DNA from: Viola odorata
Taxonomy: Eukaryota; Streptophyta; Magnoliopsida; Malpighiales; Violaceae
DNA: 64,000 nucleotides
Direction of reading: 5' to 3'
Assembly (NCBI GenBank): GCA_963691705.1
Contig: OY829539.1
Location: 52,364,327 to 52,428,326 of the forward strand
This document shows positions 43,511-59,229 of this stretch, piece by piece. The notes below the pieces were generated by a model, which saw nothing but the letters and a program-made list of their open reading frames with translations, was not told the origin of the DNA and did no database searches. The position numbers and the translations under genes were made by a program. Every line of letters begins with the position of its first letter. The first letter of the stretch is position 1.

Positions 43511-46422
43511 TTACGTTATACAAATTTACCCTCATCCATTTGTTATTAATTGAAAAAATAATTTAAATTTAAGGTTTTAAGAACTTTAAGTTTACGATAA
43601 ATATTTATTTAATTATTTTAGGTATAATGATAACTTGTAAATTAGTAACTAACTATTAATCAATTTATTTTTTTAATTTTTTAATATATGACTCATGTAT
43701 ATTGAGTTGCACGTTTTTTTCTAGAGAGGTGGGATTCAGAGTTGTGTCATCTAATTTTAATTATCAATTTAAAGATTTAAAAGGTTACTCATTGTAACAA
43801 TATCTCATTTCAAAGCTAATTTAACTTTAACTTTTTAACAACTTTAAGTTTACAATAAATATTTATTTAATATATTTTATGTACCTATCGTATGTTGTTT
43901 TGATGATGTAGATCATGTATTCGACCCATAATATTATAATGATAACTAAAAATATAACCAATTGTTTTTAAAATATATCTTATCACTTTACCTAGCACAG
44001 ATTTTAAGGTAAACAACATAATCTTTTATAGTTTAAATATTCTTTCACTTCAGACACTATAGTTTTAAGATTTACATTAAAAATCCTATAATATCCTAAA
44101 ATATTTTAATATAAACATTATAAGTGGTTAAAAATTATAAAAAATGGTAAAAAGTTTTTAAAAAATTATAAATATTGGAGGAAAATGTATAACCATAAAT
44201 ATTTTATGATTAGATTATAAAATATTAATTTTTAGTATTTATTTTTAAATATCTAACCTCATCCTTTTATATTATTAAAACTCATTAATCAACAATTTTC
44301 ACAATTAATTTTAGGAAAAGTTATAAATTCTCTTTTTATTTTTAACTTTTATGATTTTTTTTAACTTTTTTTCTGAAAAAATAAACCATGTATTGGCTTG
44401 AAATTATAGTTAAATAATAAAAATAAAATAAATATTATTAACCCATGTAAAAAATATTTTATGTACAATATAAAATATTTCTTTCATAAAAATAAAATTA
44501 ATGTAAATCATTTTGATAATATATGGCTAATATTGTCAATACTTATAAATAAACTTCTCAATTATTCTCATAAAAAAATTTCTTCTTTTTACCATATAAT
44601 TTATGTTAGAAAAAGTATAAATATTACAATTTATTTTTCACTTTTATTTAGTTTATGTTTCTTCAACTCTCTTAAAATCAATCACTTTACTAAATTTAAT
44701 AATAAAATAAAACAAAAAATATTAACTTAAATAAAGAATATTATTCTTAAAATAATATAATAATAATTAAAATAATTTACATTTAAAAAATATATTAATA
44801 TACATAAGTTATATTTAACAAATAATTTAAATTTAAAAATAGATTAATTTATATTTTACTCATTGTGACTATTTTTCAATTCTATACTTTTAAAAATATT
44901 TCTCACATTGTAGCTCCATGAGTACATTACATAGATTGATTTCTTACAATCTCTTTTAATATTAAAATTTTTCTTCCTATGAAATTATTCTTATGAACTT
45001 TTACTTTTATATATTTTTAAAATTTATCATTGTTTGTGATATTGACATGAGTGAAAAAAACAATGATAAATTTTAAAAATATATAAAAGTAAAAGTTCAT
45101 AAGAATAATTTCATAGGAAGATAGTTTCGGTATTTAACATATTTTAGTTCTTAAAAAAATTATCTTTCTCTTTTGTATTTTAGAATTTAAATTATTAAAT
45201 TATTTAAATAATTTTTTGTTAATTATAATTTAATATTATGATGCGAATATTTTATTATAAAAAATCATCTTCTTTTATTTTTCATACTATCAAAAAATTA
45301 TTTAATATAAATTTAAATTCTAAAGAATATATTTAATATACATTAATTATTCATAATTTTAATATTAATTCACTTTCAAAAATATATATATATAGTTTAT
45401 ACAAATATAATTTAGTTTTGCTAACTTTCTTAACTCGCAATACTAAGTATATTTTCTATGATAAATCATTTAATAATTTCAAGCTCTTACTAAAAATTAT
45501 GAATATTATAATTATTTATTAATTAAATAATTTTCATTTAATAATATAAATAAAATTGCATTACTTAATTGAAAAATTAATTTATAAGTTTTTTTACTTT
45601 ATAATTTACTATTATTAATGTTATTTAAAATATTATTACAAGCTACTCCCATGTGATTTTTTAATAGACTAACGAATGTAGGAGATCCGATTTTCTTTCC
45701 ACTTTTGCCATATAGGATTTTTTATTTTATTTTAAAATTTGTGTTGTTGTTTAGCTTGAAATTAAAAACGTTATCTAGTTTTTATCTAAAAAAATATACT
45801 AAAATCTCAAGAAATATATTTACGTAATCATTAAAAATATACTCAAAATATTTATTTTGTAACATTTTATTTTTTATTATATAATAATAAAAAATTATTA
45901 ACTTTATTGATTAAAAAATTAAATATATTTTTGGATAAACTATATAAAGAAACCTTAAAGTTTACAAAATCTCCCACTTTGAACCCAATAGTTTTGAAAT
46001 TTGCAATATAAGCCTGAAATTTGCAACGTAAGCCTGGAACAAAATTGCAGTTTCCGTCTTTCTAATAATTAGAAAATTAAAAGATGGTAAAAAATATTAT
46101 TAAGGTATTTAATTATTTTATCAATCACTAATTATTTTAATTTTTTTAATATATACTGGTTAATTTTTTAAGGGTGATATTGATTCGAACCAATTAAAAA
46201 TATAAATAATTTAATAGTTAGGTTAATTAATTTAATAGATAGGTTAATTAATTAAATAAATTAATTAATTAAAATGTTTAAAAGTTTATTACAATCAAAT
46301 AACTTAATAGGTAGGTTAATTAATTTAATTGGTAAGTTAATTAATTAAAATGTTTAAAAGTCTATTACACTCTTAAGTTTTTCAATAATTTAAGAGTATA
46401 GTAGACTTTTAAAGAATAAGGA
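43511..46422 (+). repeat. AT-rich repeat element, left copy (inverted partner at 59926-64000)
   Basis: From about 44240 to 46422 the sequence reads as the reverse complement of 59926-64000 with insertions in the latter; the match may extend left beyond 44240 but the partner leaves the window. It holds the perfect hairpin at 44973-45120 and a small AT-rich frame at 44461-44730. No known transposon domain was recognised. The type is unclear; it could be a non-autonomous DNA transposon. Confidence 0.7.
44973..45120. repeat. Perfect 63-bp inverted repeat with 22-base spacer
   Basis: Arms 44973-45035 and 45058-45120 are exact reverse complements (left arm begins cttcctatgaaattattc). The same structure is kept in the inverted partner near 63108-63255 with a few mismatches. 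Confidence 0.92.
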
Positions 46423-46996
46423 CCTTCGTGCTTTTTATATAGTATAGATATAGATATAGATTTTTGAAATATTTAGAAAAAATAAATTTAATTTTTTCTC
46501 ATTTCCCTCTTGTTTCTCATTTTTGGGTATTTTTTTTATAAATATATAATGCGACATCAAATGCGTGGGAGGTTTACCCATGTAATGTAGCATTACACGT
46601 GTTGATATTTATAGTATTTTATTTGTCACTTAACGCCATTTTGGTCACATCTTCCATTACGGAGGAGGGACAAAAAAACCCATTAAAAAAAGTAAAAAAA
46701 GTAAAAAAACTTAATATAGACATTTATTAGTAGGGATGATATTAAGCAATTTCAAAAAGTTGGGGGATGAAAGTGTCATCAAGAAAAATGAAATTTCCTC
46801 TGAAAATGAATAACAGAAACTCATCTCAGCACAAACTTTAAAAAAAACTTCATGCCAAGGATCTAAATTATAAATTCTGGTGAAGGCTGTGTATTCTTTT
46901 CAATATTTCTGTTTTTTTTCCCCCTGGTTAAGGTCTATTCTTCCAACTTGTATTGTGTGCTTGCAAATGCCATCTATACACAGAAAAAGTTTGATC
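46423..46996. other. 3' flank of the CH-domain gene
   Basis: AT-rich, with A-runs near 46670-46710. Includes the probable 3' UTR and polyadenylation region of the minus-strand gene ending at 46997. No further feature seen. Confidence 0.45.
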
Positions 46997-49900
46997 TCAT
47001 AGTTTGAGCTTTTCAGATGGATATACCCCAGCCACCTTACTTCCCTTCCTTCTCTTAGGTGATGCCAACTGCCTGCCTTTCGCCTTTCGAACCTCGTTCG
47101 GTTGCCCGCCTAATTCATCAGTATTCTCTCCACCATTTTTCCTGCCATGCAAGTTAGGAAAATAAATGGGACCATACAAGATATGTGAAAATATGCATAT
47201 GTGGTAGATTTATAGATATATATATTCAAGCGAACCTGAGGTGAAGCAAGAGAAACATCACTCCGAAAACAGCAGCTCCCCTCGCGACGGATACAAGGAT
47301 TGATGATCTACTCTGAGATTTGGACTTTGCACTTCCTACACTTAGATTCACTATTTCAACAGATTCCTCAAATGCCAAAGTCTGCACCCTTTCATGGTTT
47401 TCATTTTCCTATGCAACAACATTTCTCAAAGTCACGTAATGGGATGAAAAATTATGAAATGACACAGGAAGGAAAACATTAAAGAGGATCAAGTTTTAGC
47501 ACACCTTATGTTCCGGACAATAAACCGGATCCTTCTTTTCGTGTGAGTGTTCTGCCGCTGAGGAGGAATGTTCCTCTGGTGTTAATTCAACCAGGCTGCG
47601 AGAGGCTACAGTGTAGCATAGAGAGTCTTCACAATTGTCTCTTTCTTTTTTGTCATCAAAACTAGCTGTGTCAAACCATTTATTCAGTTGTTTCCCAGTA
47701 TAAGGATTGGATTCAGACATCAACACGCCATTTCCCCCCTCATTATTATTTGAAATGAAAGGCTTTCCATTTGTTTGCCAAAAGCCAAATCCCGTATGTT
47801 TAGTTCGCATCTCATCGTGCACGTCTACCTGTGAAAGAAATAAGGATGAGGCTCCATGACCATCAATTCCAATCGGTAATGTGGGAATTCCACGTTTGCC
47901 TTTCTTATCCCATTGATGAGACTCCTTTGGCAAAGGAGGCTGACTGGCAAACACCTTCTGGTCTTTGTATGCAACATATGAAACGGATTCAGACATGCAA
48001 ATACCATGATTTGCACATCCATTACTGTATTGCGCTTTCATGTCAAGGAGGGATTCTGCTCCATCGGCACATGTTGATATATCCTTTGATGTCTCGCAAA
48101 CAGCCACATCAGGAAATTTAGACCCTTCTGTATATGTCTTGCACATAAGAGCTGACTTACTATCTTGTGATTCAGGGGGGTCTTTGCCCAAGTGATCATC
48201 AAGATCTAAGCTTCGTGCAAGATCCAATACAGAACTCACACTGGAAACAGAAGATACCTCCTCTTCACTGACACCAGAATATCTATATAGCAATTCACTT
48301 CTTAAGATCTCTCCGGTTGCTTTTGAGGTAGAAGAACTACTGCTTGCACTTGAATGAAACATTGAAGCATTCCCATCAAGCATAATAGGATCACTAGCAT
48401 AAGTTCCCCGATCAATATCACATAGCAATGTTAAATTATCATCAACATGGCTACTAGGTGTGTTACCATCCTCACAGTCCTCCAAAACCGAGAAATCATC
48501 TTCCAGATTAGCATCAACAGAAGAAGTATCTAATGCAATATTCTCACACCTACTTCTAGCTGCACTTTCTGTTTGAGAAGTCTCATCACCTAAATGAGTA
48601 TTTGAATCAGCACAAGATGGAGATGTCCTGCCATCCAACTGATTATCAAACTCCAAATGCTGTGAGCCAAGAGACCTTACTGAGTTGTTTAAAGAAACTG
48701 CACCCAATTGATACTCAATGCATTCATAATTTTTCTGGTTTTGAGCACCCAAATCTTGTGCTTCTTCTTCATAGGAATAATCATCAACAAGCAAGGATAC
48801 TCCTGAGGAATTTATTTGTGAAATATCGTAATAACAATTAGTCATCGAGCTTTCAGATTGAGACATAAAGTTGCTTTCTGCATCATCTGACTCTTTGGAA
48901 AATGAATTGCAATGTTGTCCCAAGGCTGAATCTGAATGTTTCTGCAGTGAAGGTGAGAACAATTTGTTGTAATCGCCAATACCATATCAACAACTAAACA
49001 AATTTTTTTAATGTTTTGCCAAGGCAGTTGCTTATTGAAGTAGAGTAGACACTTCTAAAACCTGGCTGGATCTTTGTCTTGATTTATGGTATGAACTATC
49101 ACCAACAGAATTGGAGGAGCTGCAGCGTGAGAGCTCCCAGCTTCTTCGCATGCACCCCACCATAGCTGTAGGCATGGCTATTGTATATGTGACAACATTA
49201 AAATCTGGAACCTACCAAAAGACATTGCATTAGTCTAGTAGCAGCGTTTGTTTGGCTTAATGATTTTGACATGAAGCATTTAAACATAATATACTTGGAA
49301 ATGATGCATCACCGTCTTACATTTAAATGCCTAGACCTTGCTTTCTTTGAAAGTGAACGAATACACATGCAAACTTTTCTTGTATCTTTCTTCTCGACAA
49401 CATCTGATGGGGAGAAGAGATCTATATCAGACAATCCTATGAGTTTGCAAATCTGCAAATGGAAGATCACGAAAGCTTTAGAAGCGACCAAACAATGTCT
49501 TGTTGCCTAATGAACATTAGATGCAAGCCACAACTTAGATAACTCTAATGCATTAAAACCAGAACAATAAAAGAATATCTTTAGCATTTACATAATTTTC
49601 ATCAAGACAGAAAACAATAGAATTTGGCAAATATATTACTGAGTTCTAGACTAAGTTCATAAGCCTAGCTCTATTGGACAGTTCACCCATTACCTATCAT
49701 GCATTTGTTCATTTCAACTCACCAATCTTCTCTCGGACACGTTCTGGCATTTTCCTCAACGTCCAAAGCAATCACGTGGCTTTTAGAGAACTTACTATGA
49801 ATTTCATGAAAATATCCTTAGCATGTATCATGATGCATTGCACACTTACATTTACCGCACATGCAAAAGAAGTATTTGAAGATTGCTTTTAAAACAAAGC

Positions 49901-50953
49901 CCTCAAAGTTGAATCATAACATACAAAGAGTAAAGCTAGATTTGATTGTAAGGGAAAGGAAGCCAAAAGACAACAAGAGGACACTAAAATTCCAAGTTAA
50001 AAGGTTTGGCTTTAATGCTCTAAATTACGAACATGCAAAGTTGGGCTGCATCGATTTGTTTTTTGGTGTCTGTATCAGTGATTACAAGATTCAGACTAAC
50101 CACATTCTTCAATTAGAGAGAGATAAGAGATTCTTATCTCAAGAAATGGAGAGGGGAGTGGTAATTGTTACCTTCAAGAACGAATCGACATTGGAATAGG
50201 GCAGATACCTCCTGCTAACCTTCCTGCTAGCAAATGGTTCATATCTATGCAGTTTAACACCTTTTAGTTCCGTCAGGATACTCAGCAGCATTTCCCACAC
50301 TTCTCTTGACACTTCAAATCTACATAAGGAAACAAGAAATTCAAGAAACCTATTTTGTAAAATACTAAAATTGATTTAAGATTCGAGAAGCTGTTGTATA
50401 TAGAACAAGACATAAAAGTATAGAATAAACAAGGAAGTATGACATTAGAGTAAAAGTAGGAGCATTACAGCAATTCCCCATCAGAAAGTAAATCAGCAAC
50501 ATGAAGTTGCTCATCCAATCTTGTGTGAAGCACTTCCCCAAGCCATATCCGAGTTTGAGTCTGTTTTTCATTTTTTTAGCAAAAAACACAAACAGAACAT
50601 TATTAGATTAAATTGACAAATTGATGAAGCATAAAAGAATAGATTGATGATGTGTTTTAATCCAACCAAAGAATGCACAAACAGAAATTAACTTAATTAA
50701 AGGCAGAAAACCAACTTTTGACTGGGATTGCACAAACTGTATAGATATTACAAGTTCCCCCTTCCAACTTCAGTTTGTAATTCAAGAACAATAAAAAGAA
50801 TCCTTTTTTATGCATTCAAGTAAATTCAAGGATTAATCAGACCTGCAAGAAAACATCATCCAGTTCACGAAAACTGGATTTAGAGGAGACACTTCCTGCT
50901 TCTTCTTCTTCTCCTCCAACTCCATTCTCTTGCTTCTCCTCCAAATCCTTCAT
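46997..50953 (-). CDS. Plant calponin-homology (CH) domain protein with C-terminal membrane segment
   Basis: Eight exons: 50953-50843, 50560-50469, 50319-50172, 49452-49321, 49211-49062, 48941-47505, 47408-47236, 47141-46997. Junctions are GT-AG and phases agree, giving 795 residues. Residues 27-165 form the CH-like domain (FRELDDVFLQTQTRIWLGEV, EPFASRKVSRRYLPYSNVDS, GLSDIDLFSPSDVVEKKDTR, KVCMCIRSLSKKARSRHLN), a fold that in other proteins binds actin or microtubules. A Ser-rich acidic region of about 500 residues in one large exon follows, with no known domain. Residues 727-747 (ILVSVARGAAVFGVMFLLLHL) form a likely membrane helix, then a basic tail (KAKGRQLASPKRRKG). I know this as a conserved plant family of undefined function. 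The start ATG is inferred. A broken copy is at 34686-35245. Confidence 0.85.
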
Positions 50954-51586
50954 CTTCCCGCCAAGAACAGCTAGTGGGACAAATATTCAATTTTGAGACT
51001 TGGGTCCGGCGTGAAAGTGGCAGATGTATGGTATTAGAAATTTAGAACAAGTGGTTGGGTGGTGGGCGTCAGTTGGGTTTTGGTGTGTGAAATGAAAAGA
51101 GGTGTGGAGAAGAAAAAGACAGAGAAAGAGTGCAGGGGATCCTGCAACGTTTTGTGTTTTTGCGATTATGATTTTGTTTTGACTTAACATACAAATATAT
51201 GTAATTTTCATATCATTATTAAAAAGGAAAATTGAGTTTGAAAAGTGTGATTTATTGCTTACATTACTCAAGACAAGCAGTCAACCGTGTTGTAAAGCTG
51301 GCGGTATTTAAGGCGTACTTCATTTCACTTCACTGTAGATAAGGTGAGGTATGGTCTAGATAAGGTGAGGTATTAACGTGAAAATTTAATGATATCTAAG
51401 ATAGATTATTAATTAATATAATTGAATTAGTTAATATTTATCTCATACTAATATCAATTATAAAATTAATAATATATTTTATTATTTATTAATTTTGTAT
51501 TACTATAATTTAATTTTTAATTAAAATTATATTGCATTAATATATACAAAAATTAACGATATAATAAATTTAAAAATAAAAGTACG
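50954..51586. promoter_or_regulatory. Shared intergenic region between the divergent CH-domain and bL25-like genes
   Basis: About 630 bp separates the two divergent genes. The right 250 bp is extremely AT-rich. No specific motif can be defended beyond its position as a likely two-way promoter. Confidence 0.35.
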
Positions 51587-53964
51587 TTGGATCATGCAAA
51601 CAATATTTTTCAATTATATAGTAACATCATAAAATTAATTAGTAAAATTAGAAAAATAGTACGCGAGTCTGTTCTCTCTTCTTCTCATATTCCCGCAGCC
51701 ACTACCACCCCAACGCCCATCCTCACGCACGCCGCTACCACCACCGGCCGCTTAACCTCCTCTAAATCCCTAATTCACATCCGTCTCTTCTCTCAATCCG
51801 CTGCAGCTGCTCTCCTCGAAGACGCCATAATCCCCACAACGCCACTTACCTATCTTGAAGGCTTCCCAAAACCAGGCCCCACCGAGACCATTCTAGCAAT
51901 CCCTCGTACCGATTCCGGGAAGAGCATCTCCGCGAAGCAGCGTAAAGCTGGCCGAGTCCCGAGCATTATCTTTGAGCAAGAAGATGGACAGCATGGTGGC
52001 AATAAAAGACTCATTTCAGTTCAAACCAATCGAATAAGAAACTTGGTTGATAAGTTTGGTAGATCCTTCTTTTTATCCAAGTTATTTGATCTTGAAGTCA
52101 GACCAGATTTTGGGTCAGATGAGATTATTGAAAAAGTTCGGGTCTTGCCAAGATAGGTAATTGCATTTTTTTCATGTTAGTTATCTGTGTGTATAATGTA
52201 ATTTGATTAATGTTTTAACTTAAGGTTCTTTCTTCAATTGCATTTGAAAACTGCTTTTGGGAAAAAGGCTTGGGAAATGCTCGTATGAAAGTGGTTAAGT
52301 ATAGTTTTGCAATCCTTCCGATGCCAGACATGGACTAATTTGGGACTGCTGGATGTAATGAATAGTTCTTAGTATTGGACTGCTGGAAATGATGAATGGT
52401 TTTGTAAAGTTGTGATTTTGGATTGTTTTAGGTTCATTTGCATTCTGGAACAGATGCACCTCTTAACGTGACTTTCACAAGGGTACCCTCCTCTGCTTTG
52501 CTGAAGGTTGATATCCCGCTTGTGTATATTGGTGATGATGTGTCTCCTGGACTTAAGAAAGGTTAGTTGTTTAAATTTTGTTGTACAGTTTTTTATTTGC
52601 AATTACACGTATCAATTGGGTCAATTATGTATATAATGTGTGATTGCTTTGACATTGACAAACTCTCCATTTCGCTCTCCAGTCTTTGGGATAACCATGT
52701 TACTCCATTGCCTTCTAGTGTCCATAAAGAATGATATGCTTAGGAATAGTTTGTTTTGATTTATTTGGCATTGGAATTCGGTTATGCAATATAGCAAGGA
52801 TACAAAGAAGTAAAATTCCATTTGTATAATGCAAATTGAATAAACATGGGTACACTATTGTAACATCTCATACTTTGCACCTGTTGTGTGTCACTGTATT
52901 GGTAGTCTCTATGGCAATGGTATTTTAAAAAAAATAAAGAGACTTTGTATAGAGGCTTGAACTTCTATAGTAGGGGAAGGAGAGATGAGATTGTACGAAT
53001 CGAACTACATCCTAGACTCCTAGTGGCTTTAAATGTGAATGATACGTATTGCTACTTTCTCCATCAAATAATACCACTAGCAATAGCCAGTTAATTTTAA
53101 TGCTTGTTGGCAACAATGGTGCACTGATAATAGTTTCACAATTGAAATTCTGGATCTGATTCATGGTTAATAACTTTGGTGTGCATGCTTAAATGATTGC
53201 AGCATTGATATAGCTATTGTTTTAGTTGATCGATCAACCTTGCTCGCACCATTATTGAATTGGCTTATCGTTTATGGTTATATAGTTGTGCCTCCCTTCT
53301 TGGAACCCTTAGTATCCCGTGCGAAAAGCTATCCTCAACCATGTACCCTTCAGAAATAATCTTTATAAGCAAGCTGCTGAAATGAACATCAGGAAAGCTT
53401 ATGGGTATCAGCCATGATGGTTTAGTTTTTGTGTTAGATGATAGATAGGCAATGCAAAGTGCATCCAATTTCTTGGATGGGTGGAAAATTCGTGTCTGTA
53501 TATTCATATCTGTCTATTAAATTGTAAATAGCCCCATTCATTCTCATCATAGATTCCTTTGATGGAGTGAGTGGCACAAAGACTCATACATGCTTCGTAA
53601 CTTTTGTTTAGAAGCATAGCCATTTTAAGTTGTTTTTTTAATGTTATCCCTGCGAATTTGAATTGGATTATCTTTCTTTTGATTTCAATGATTTCTGGTG
53701 AACTAATATGCTTAAATCCGCTGTCACTTTATAAACTTGGCAGGTGCTTCTTTGAACACTATTAAGAGGACTGTTAAGTTCCTCTGCCCTGCCGATATAA
53801 TCCCCCCCTATATTGATGTGGATCTGAGTGAACTGGATGTGGGCCAAAAGTTGGTAGCGGGAGATCTCAAGGTACATCCGGCTTTAAAGCTCCTTCAATC
53901 TGAAGAGCAGGCTATTTGTAAGATAATGGGAGGAAGGGTTTCTGAGCAAAAGAAGTCTAAATAA
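51587..53964 (+). pseudogene. bL25 (Ribosomal L25/TL5) family gene lacking a start codon and with a TAG at the exon 1 end
   Basis: Exons: up to 52156, 52432-52561, 53744-53964, introns GT-AG and phases consistent (AAG AAA G|GT GCT). The protein reads YLEGFPKPGPTETILAIPRT, SGKSISAKQRKAGRVPSIIF, EVRPDFGSDEIIEKVRVLPR, VHLHSGTDAPLNVTF, then ASLNTIKRTVKFLCPADIIP and GDLKVHPALKLL, the L25 N-domain and TL5 beta domain that bind 5S rRNA in organelle or bacterial ribosomes. Exon 1 ends CCA AGA TAG; a CAG (Gln) is expected there, so a C-to-T nonsense change is likely. No in-frame ATG precedes the conserved part; at the N-terminus the frame opens only at a TTG, and an ATA GTA CGC near 51659 may be a lost ATG. 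Possible alternatives are an undetected upstream exon or sequence error. Confidence 0.72.
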
Positions 53965-54662
53965 GCAGCAAGCAACAGTTTCTCTTTTTGCCTTACTTAT
54001 CGTCATTGCCGCCAATTGCAGGGAAGTAGCCATGAGTAGGTTCAGGCCTCTCTGTTTCCCCATGGCAAATGTAGAGCACACCTTGGTGACAATTTTGGAG
54101 TCAATTTCTTGTAAACCTTTCCTTTTTCAGATTCTCTAGTTTAAGTTCCAGAAGTAGGGTGTTTAGTGCGTTGATTTCAGAATGTGCCAGATTAGATGTA
54201 ATAATGATTAAAAAAAACAGTAGTAGTTTTTTTTTTTTTGTTTCATCTCATTTTATGAGGAACCTGCTATGACTACTGTGATTCTCCCCGGTCATCTTTC
54301 AGTTGTAGTGGTTTTGAGTTCACTGAAGAGATTAATGTCTTGCATGTAGACCAACTTTTTCATGGATCAGGTTGGCTCCACTCGGACCTAACTTTTTTGG
54401 TATATTGATGGCTGTGATAAGGGGATGGTTAACGGAACAGGTTACCGAACAACAATTAATTAAAACATAACAAAATATGTTGTTATGCTTGTAAAACTTG
54501 CATGGTTCTTGTTCTTGTTCAAGAGAACCAGGCATAAAATATAATATTAATTCTGAAAAATGAGGCTTGATAAATTATTGATTCAAGAAAAATAATTGCA
54601 TAACGTTAGTACTGTTAGTACACTTGCAAAATCAATAGCTCTCATAATTTGGGAGCAAATTC
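53965..54662. other. 3' flank of the bL25-like gene and spacer
   Basis: Includes the probable 3' UTR of the preceding gene. No other feature recognised. Confidence 0.45.
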
Positions 54663-56947
<2,285 letters not shown>

Positions 56948-57398
56948 GTGAATGTAAATGGTAATAGTATTTTGGTTCATTTTAACTTTTTTAATATTCC
57001 AATCAAACTGTAAAACTACAATTTTAGTTTCGATTTTTTTAATAAAAAATACGGTAATTATTATTACATTATTTAGATTGTTAATTTTAGAATTAGATTG
57101 CCTTAATTTTTATGTATACATCTATCATTTACTCTAATTTAATTCGTTCAAATACATTGAAACAATGGAGTAGTAAATACTAAATAGTAAATAGTGATCT
57201 ATAATTTTCGGTTCTCGTTTTTCTTTTTTTATTCAGATTGGTTTTTTCACATCATAAACCGAATTGTCGTCCGGTTCAGTTCAGTAGTCGTCTGTTTCCG
57301 ACTCATTGAGTCCTGACTTTTGGTTCGGCATTGAAAATTCGGGAAATTAGGAAGAAGAAGTTAGTGGTGGTGACGGTATTTGCAGAGAGAGAGAGAGA
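56948..57398. promoter_or_regulatory. Upstream region of NDUFAF3
   Basis: AT-rich, then a GA tract (gagagagagagagaga, about 57384-57398) immediately before the start codon, in the likely 5' UTR. No clear TATA box. Confidence 0.35.
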
Positions 57399-59229
57399 AT
57401 GGGGACGGGACAGAGAGCAATCACTTCACTATCAAAGCTGATACAGAGTATTCGGAAGGAGGCAATAAGGGGAAGGAATGAAGCGCTGCCGTCGCTCCGC
57501 CGCGCTTTCTCCCTCTACGATCAGATTAACCTAATCGATAAGGTTCCTGAGGACCAGCTCCGATTTCAAGGGTAAATCCTAATTCTCTTCCTTTTACAGA
57601 ACCCATTTCCAGCTACATTGTTTATTTGTTTTTCCTTAATTTGCATGTACTGCTGCTAATAATAAAGGGAAAAAAAGAAAAACCCCAGTTCTTATTTGGG
57701 TGAAAGTTGTCATCTTTAATAACTGATGATGGGTGCATAGGTACACCGAGACTGGATTTACAGTGAATGGGATTGAGCGTCAAGGGAGCTTGCTTTGCAT
57801 AGGCAACTTGCTTCTATCTTGGGCACCCACCACTCTCTCCCAGGTTACTCCTCAAAGGTCTGCTCCTATCCTCCTCCCATGTTGGTTGGCTATGTTAGAT
57901 CAATAAATAACTGATACAATGAACATTGCTTGGCATGTATAATTTAGTGATTATTATATATGTTCTAAGAACCAAAAGGAAAGTTCTCTCTTAAATTTAA
58001 TTTTACTGCCTAATTTCCCATCACTAGTTGCTCATTTCGTCCTAACTCTTTAGGTTTGCTATAGCCTTCTGTATGTAAGCTTCTACTTCCCCTGTTTTCC
58101 TCCCTTTTTCTCACATTTTATTATGGCCATGATGCAGTTTATCCATTTTCCAAATTGTCCGCCCTATACCAGGTTAGCGTCTGGTTTATTGTTCAATTCA
58201 AGCTCATGCTTCTCCACCCTTCTCTGTTTATTCATAGATATTCGTATTGCCATTAGGAACTCAGCTGTAGATTCGTATTGCCATCTGTTGCATGTGCTTA
58301 GGATTGTCATTGTACGCTATTATTTGGGACCTTATATTTCATATCTCTTCAATTCAAATTAATATCTCCAACTAGAATTTCTAACAGTGGAGTTGTATGG
58401 TGTAATTCTGCACTAAACAAGTAAACAACCAATGCTAGTCAAACCTTCTGCAATAACTTTTTTTGTGTGGTTTTCATAGGAATAGTCAGATGACAAATAA
58501 TACCCCATCTGCATGCTCTTTTGCTGACTGAGATGGTCGATAGACTTGCTCGAAGCGTATATGCATGCATTTGTGTTTCTCCCTGCCCTGTGTGCCTTGT
58601 TAACCCTTCTCTTTTTACTATATTTTCAGAGATACTGATTCTTGGTTGTGGAAGGCACATTCAGCATGTAGACCCTGAACTCAGACATTTTGTTCGGTCC
58701 ACTGGCATGAAATTAGAAGCCGTTGACACGGTAATGGTTTTGTCGTTGTTTCAGCTTTAGGGTATCTTCAGATGATGCATAATGTTGTACCAGAAAACAC
58801 AGACCAAATATGGATATTGGACCCATAGTTGTGAAAATGTCTTGCCCACTCTTCAGGCTGTTGTTATTTGCTTGTCTGTGTTATCGCTTGTCAAGTTGCT
58901 TTATTGTTAAACGAACTTCTCATGCCGTTGAGTGTTGCATGCTCTATTGGAAACATTAACGTCATTTTCCAATTCAATTTCTTTTTTAACGAACTCTTGT
59001 ACTAGTCCTTAACAGCATCAACATGCATTTTTCAGACCTGCTGTCACATTATATACGAATGCATCAAATAACATCAATTTCACATGTCTAACTTGATAAT
59101 GCCAATTTCAACCACAATCTCACTGATACTGTTATTTTACAGAGGAATGCAGCATCAACTTACAACATACTGAGTGAGGAAGGCAGAATTGTTGCAGCTG
59201 CACTTCTTCCATATGGGGTGACTTCATGA
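57399..59229 (+). CDS. NDUFAF3: NADH dehydrogenase 1 alpha subcomplex assembly factor 3
   Basis: Five exons: 57399-57571, 57741-57857, 58138-58172, 58630-58730, 59143-59229. All introns are GT-AG and phases agree, including the 35-base exon 3 that encodes LSIFQIVRPIP. The product is 170 residues. About 40 residues form a basic N-terminus that would suit mitochondrial targeting; then comes the Mth938-like (DUF498) domain: YTETGFTVNGIERQGSLLCI, GNLLLSWAPTTLSQV, EILILGCGRHIQHVDPELRH, FVRSTGMKLEAVDTRNAAST and NILSEEGRIVAAALLPYG. In the family this matrix protein works with NDUFAF4 in early assembly of complex I. The gene appears intact. Confidence 0.92.

Noticed and set aside
49309..49491. Stand-alone 60-residue gene
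   Set aside because: It is exon 4 of the CH-domain gene plus intron edges.
49674..50199. Two plus-strand frames between CH-gene exons
   Set aside because: They lie in introns or opposite exon 3 of the CH gene, with no family match.
58123..58362. 79-residue plus-strand frame
   Set aside because: It only overlaps the 35-base exon 3 of NDUFAF3 in another frame; the rest is intron.
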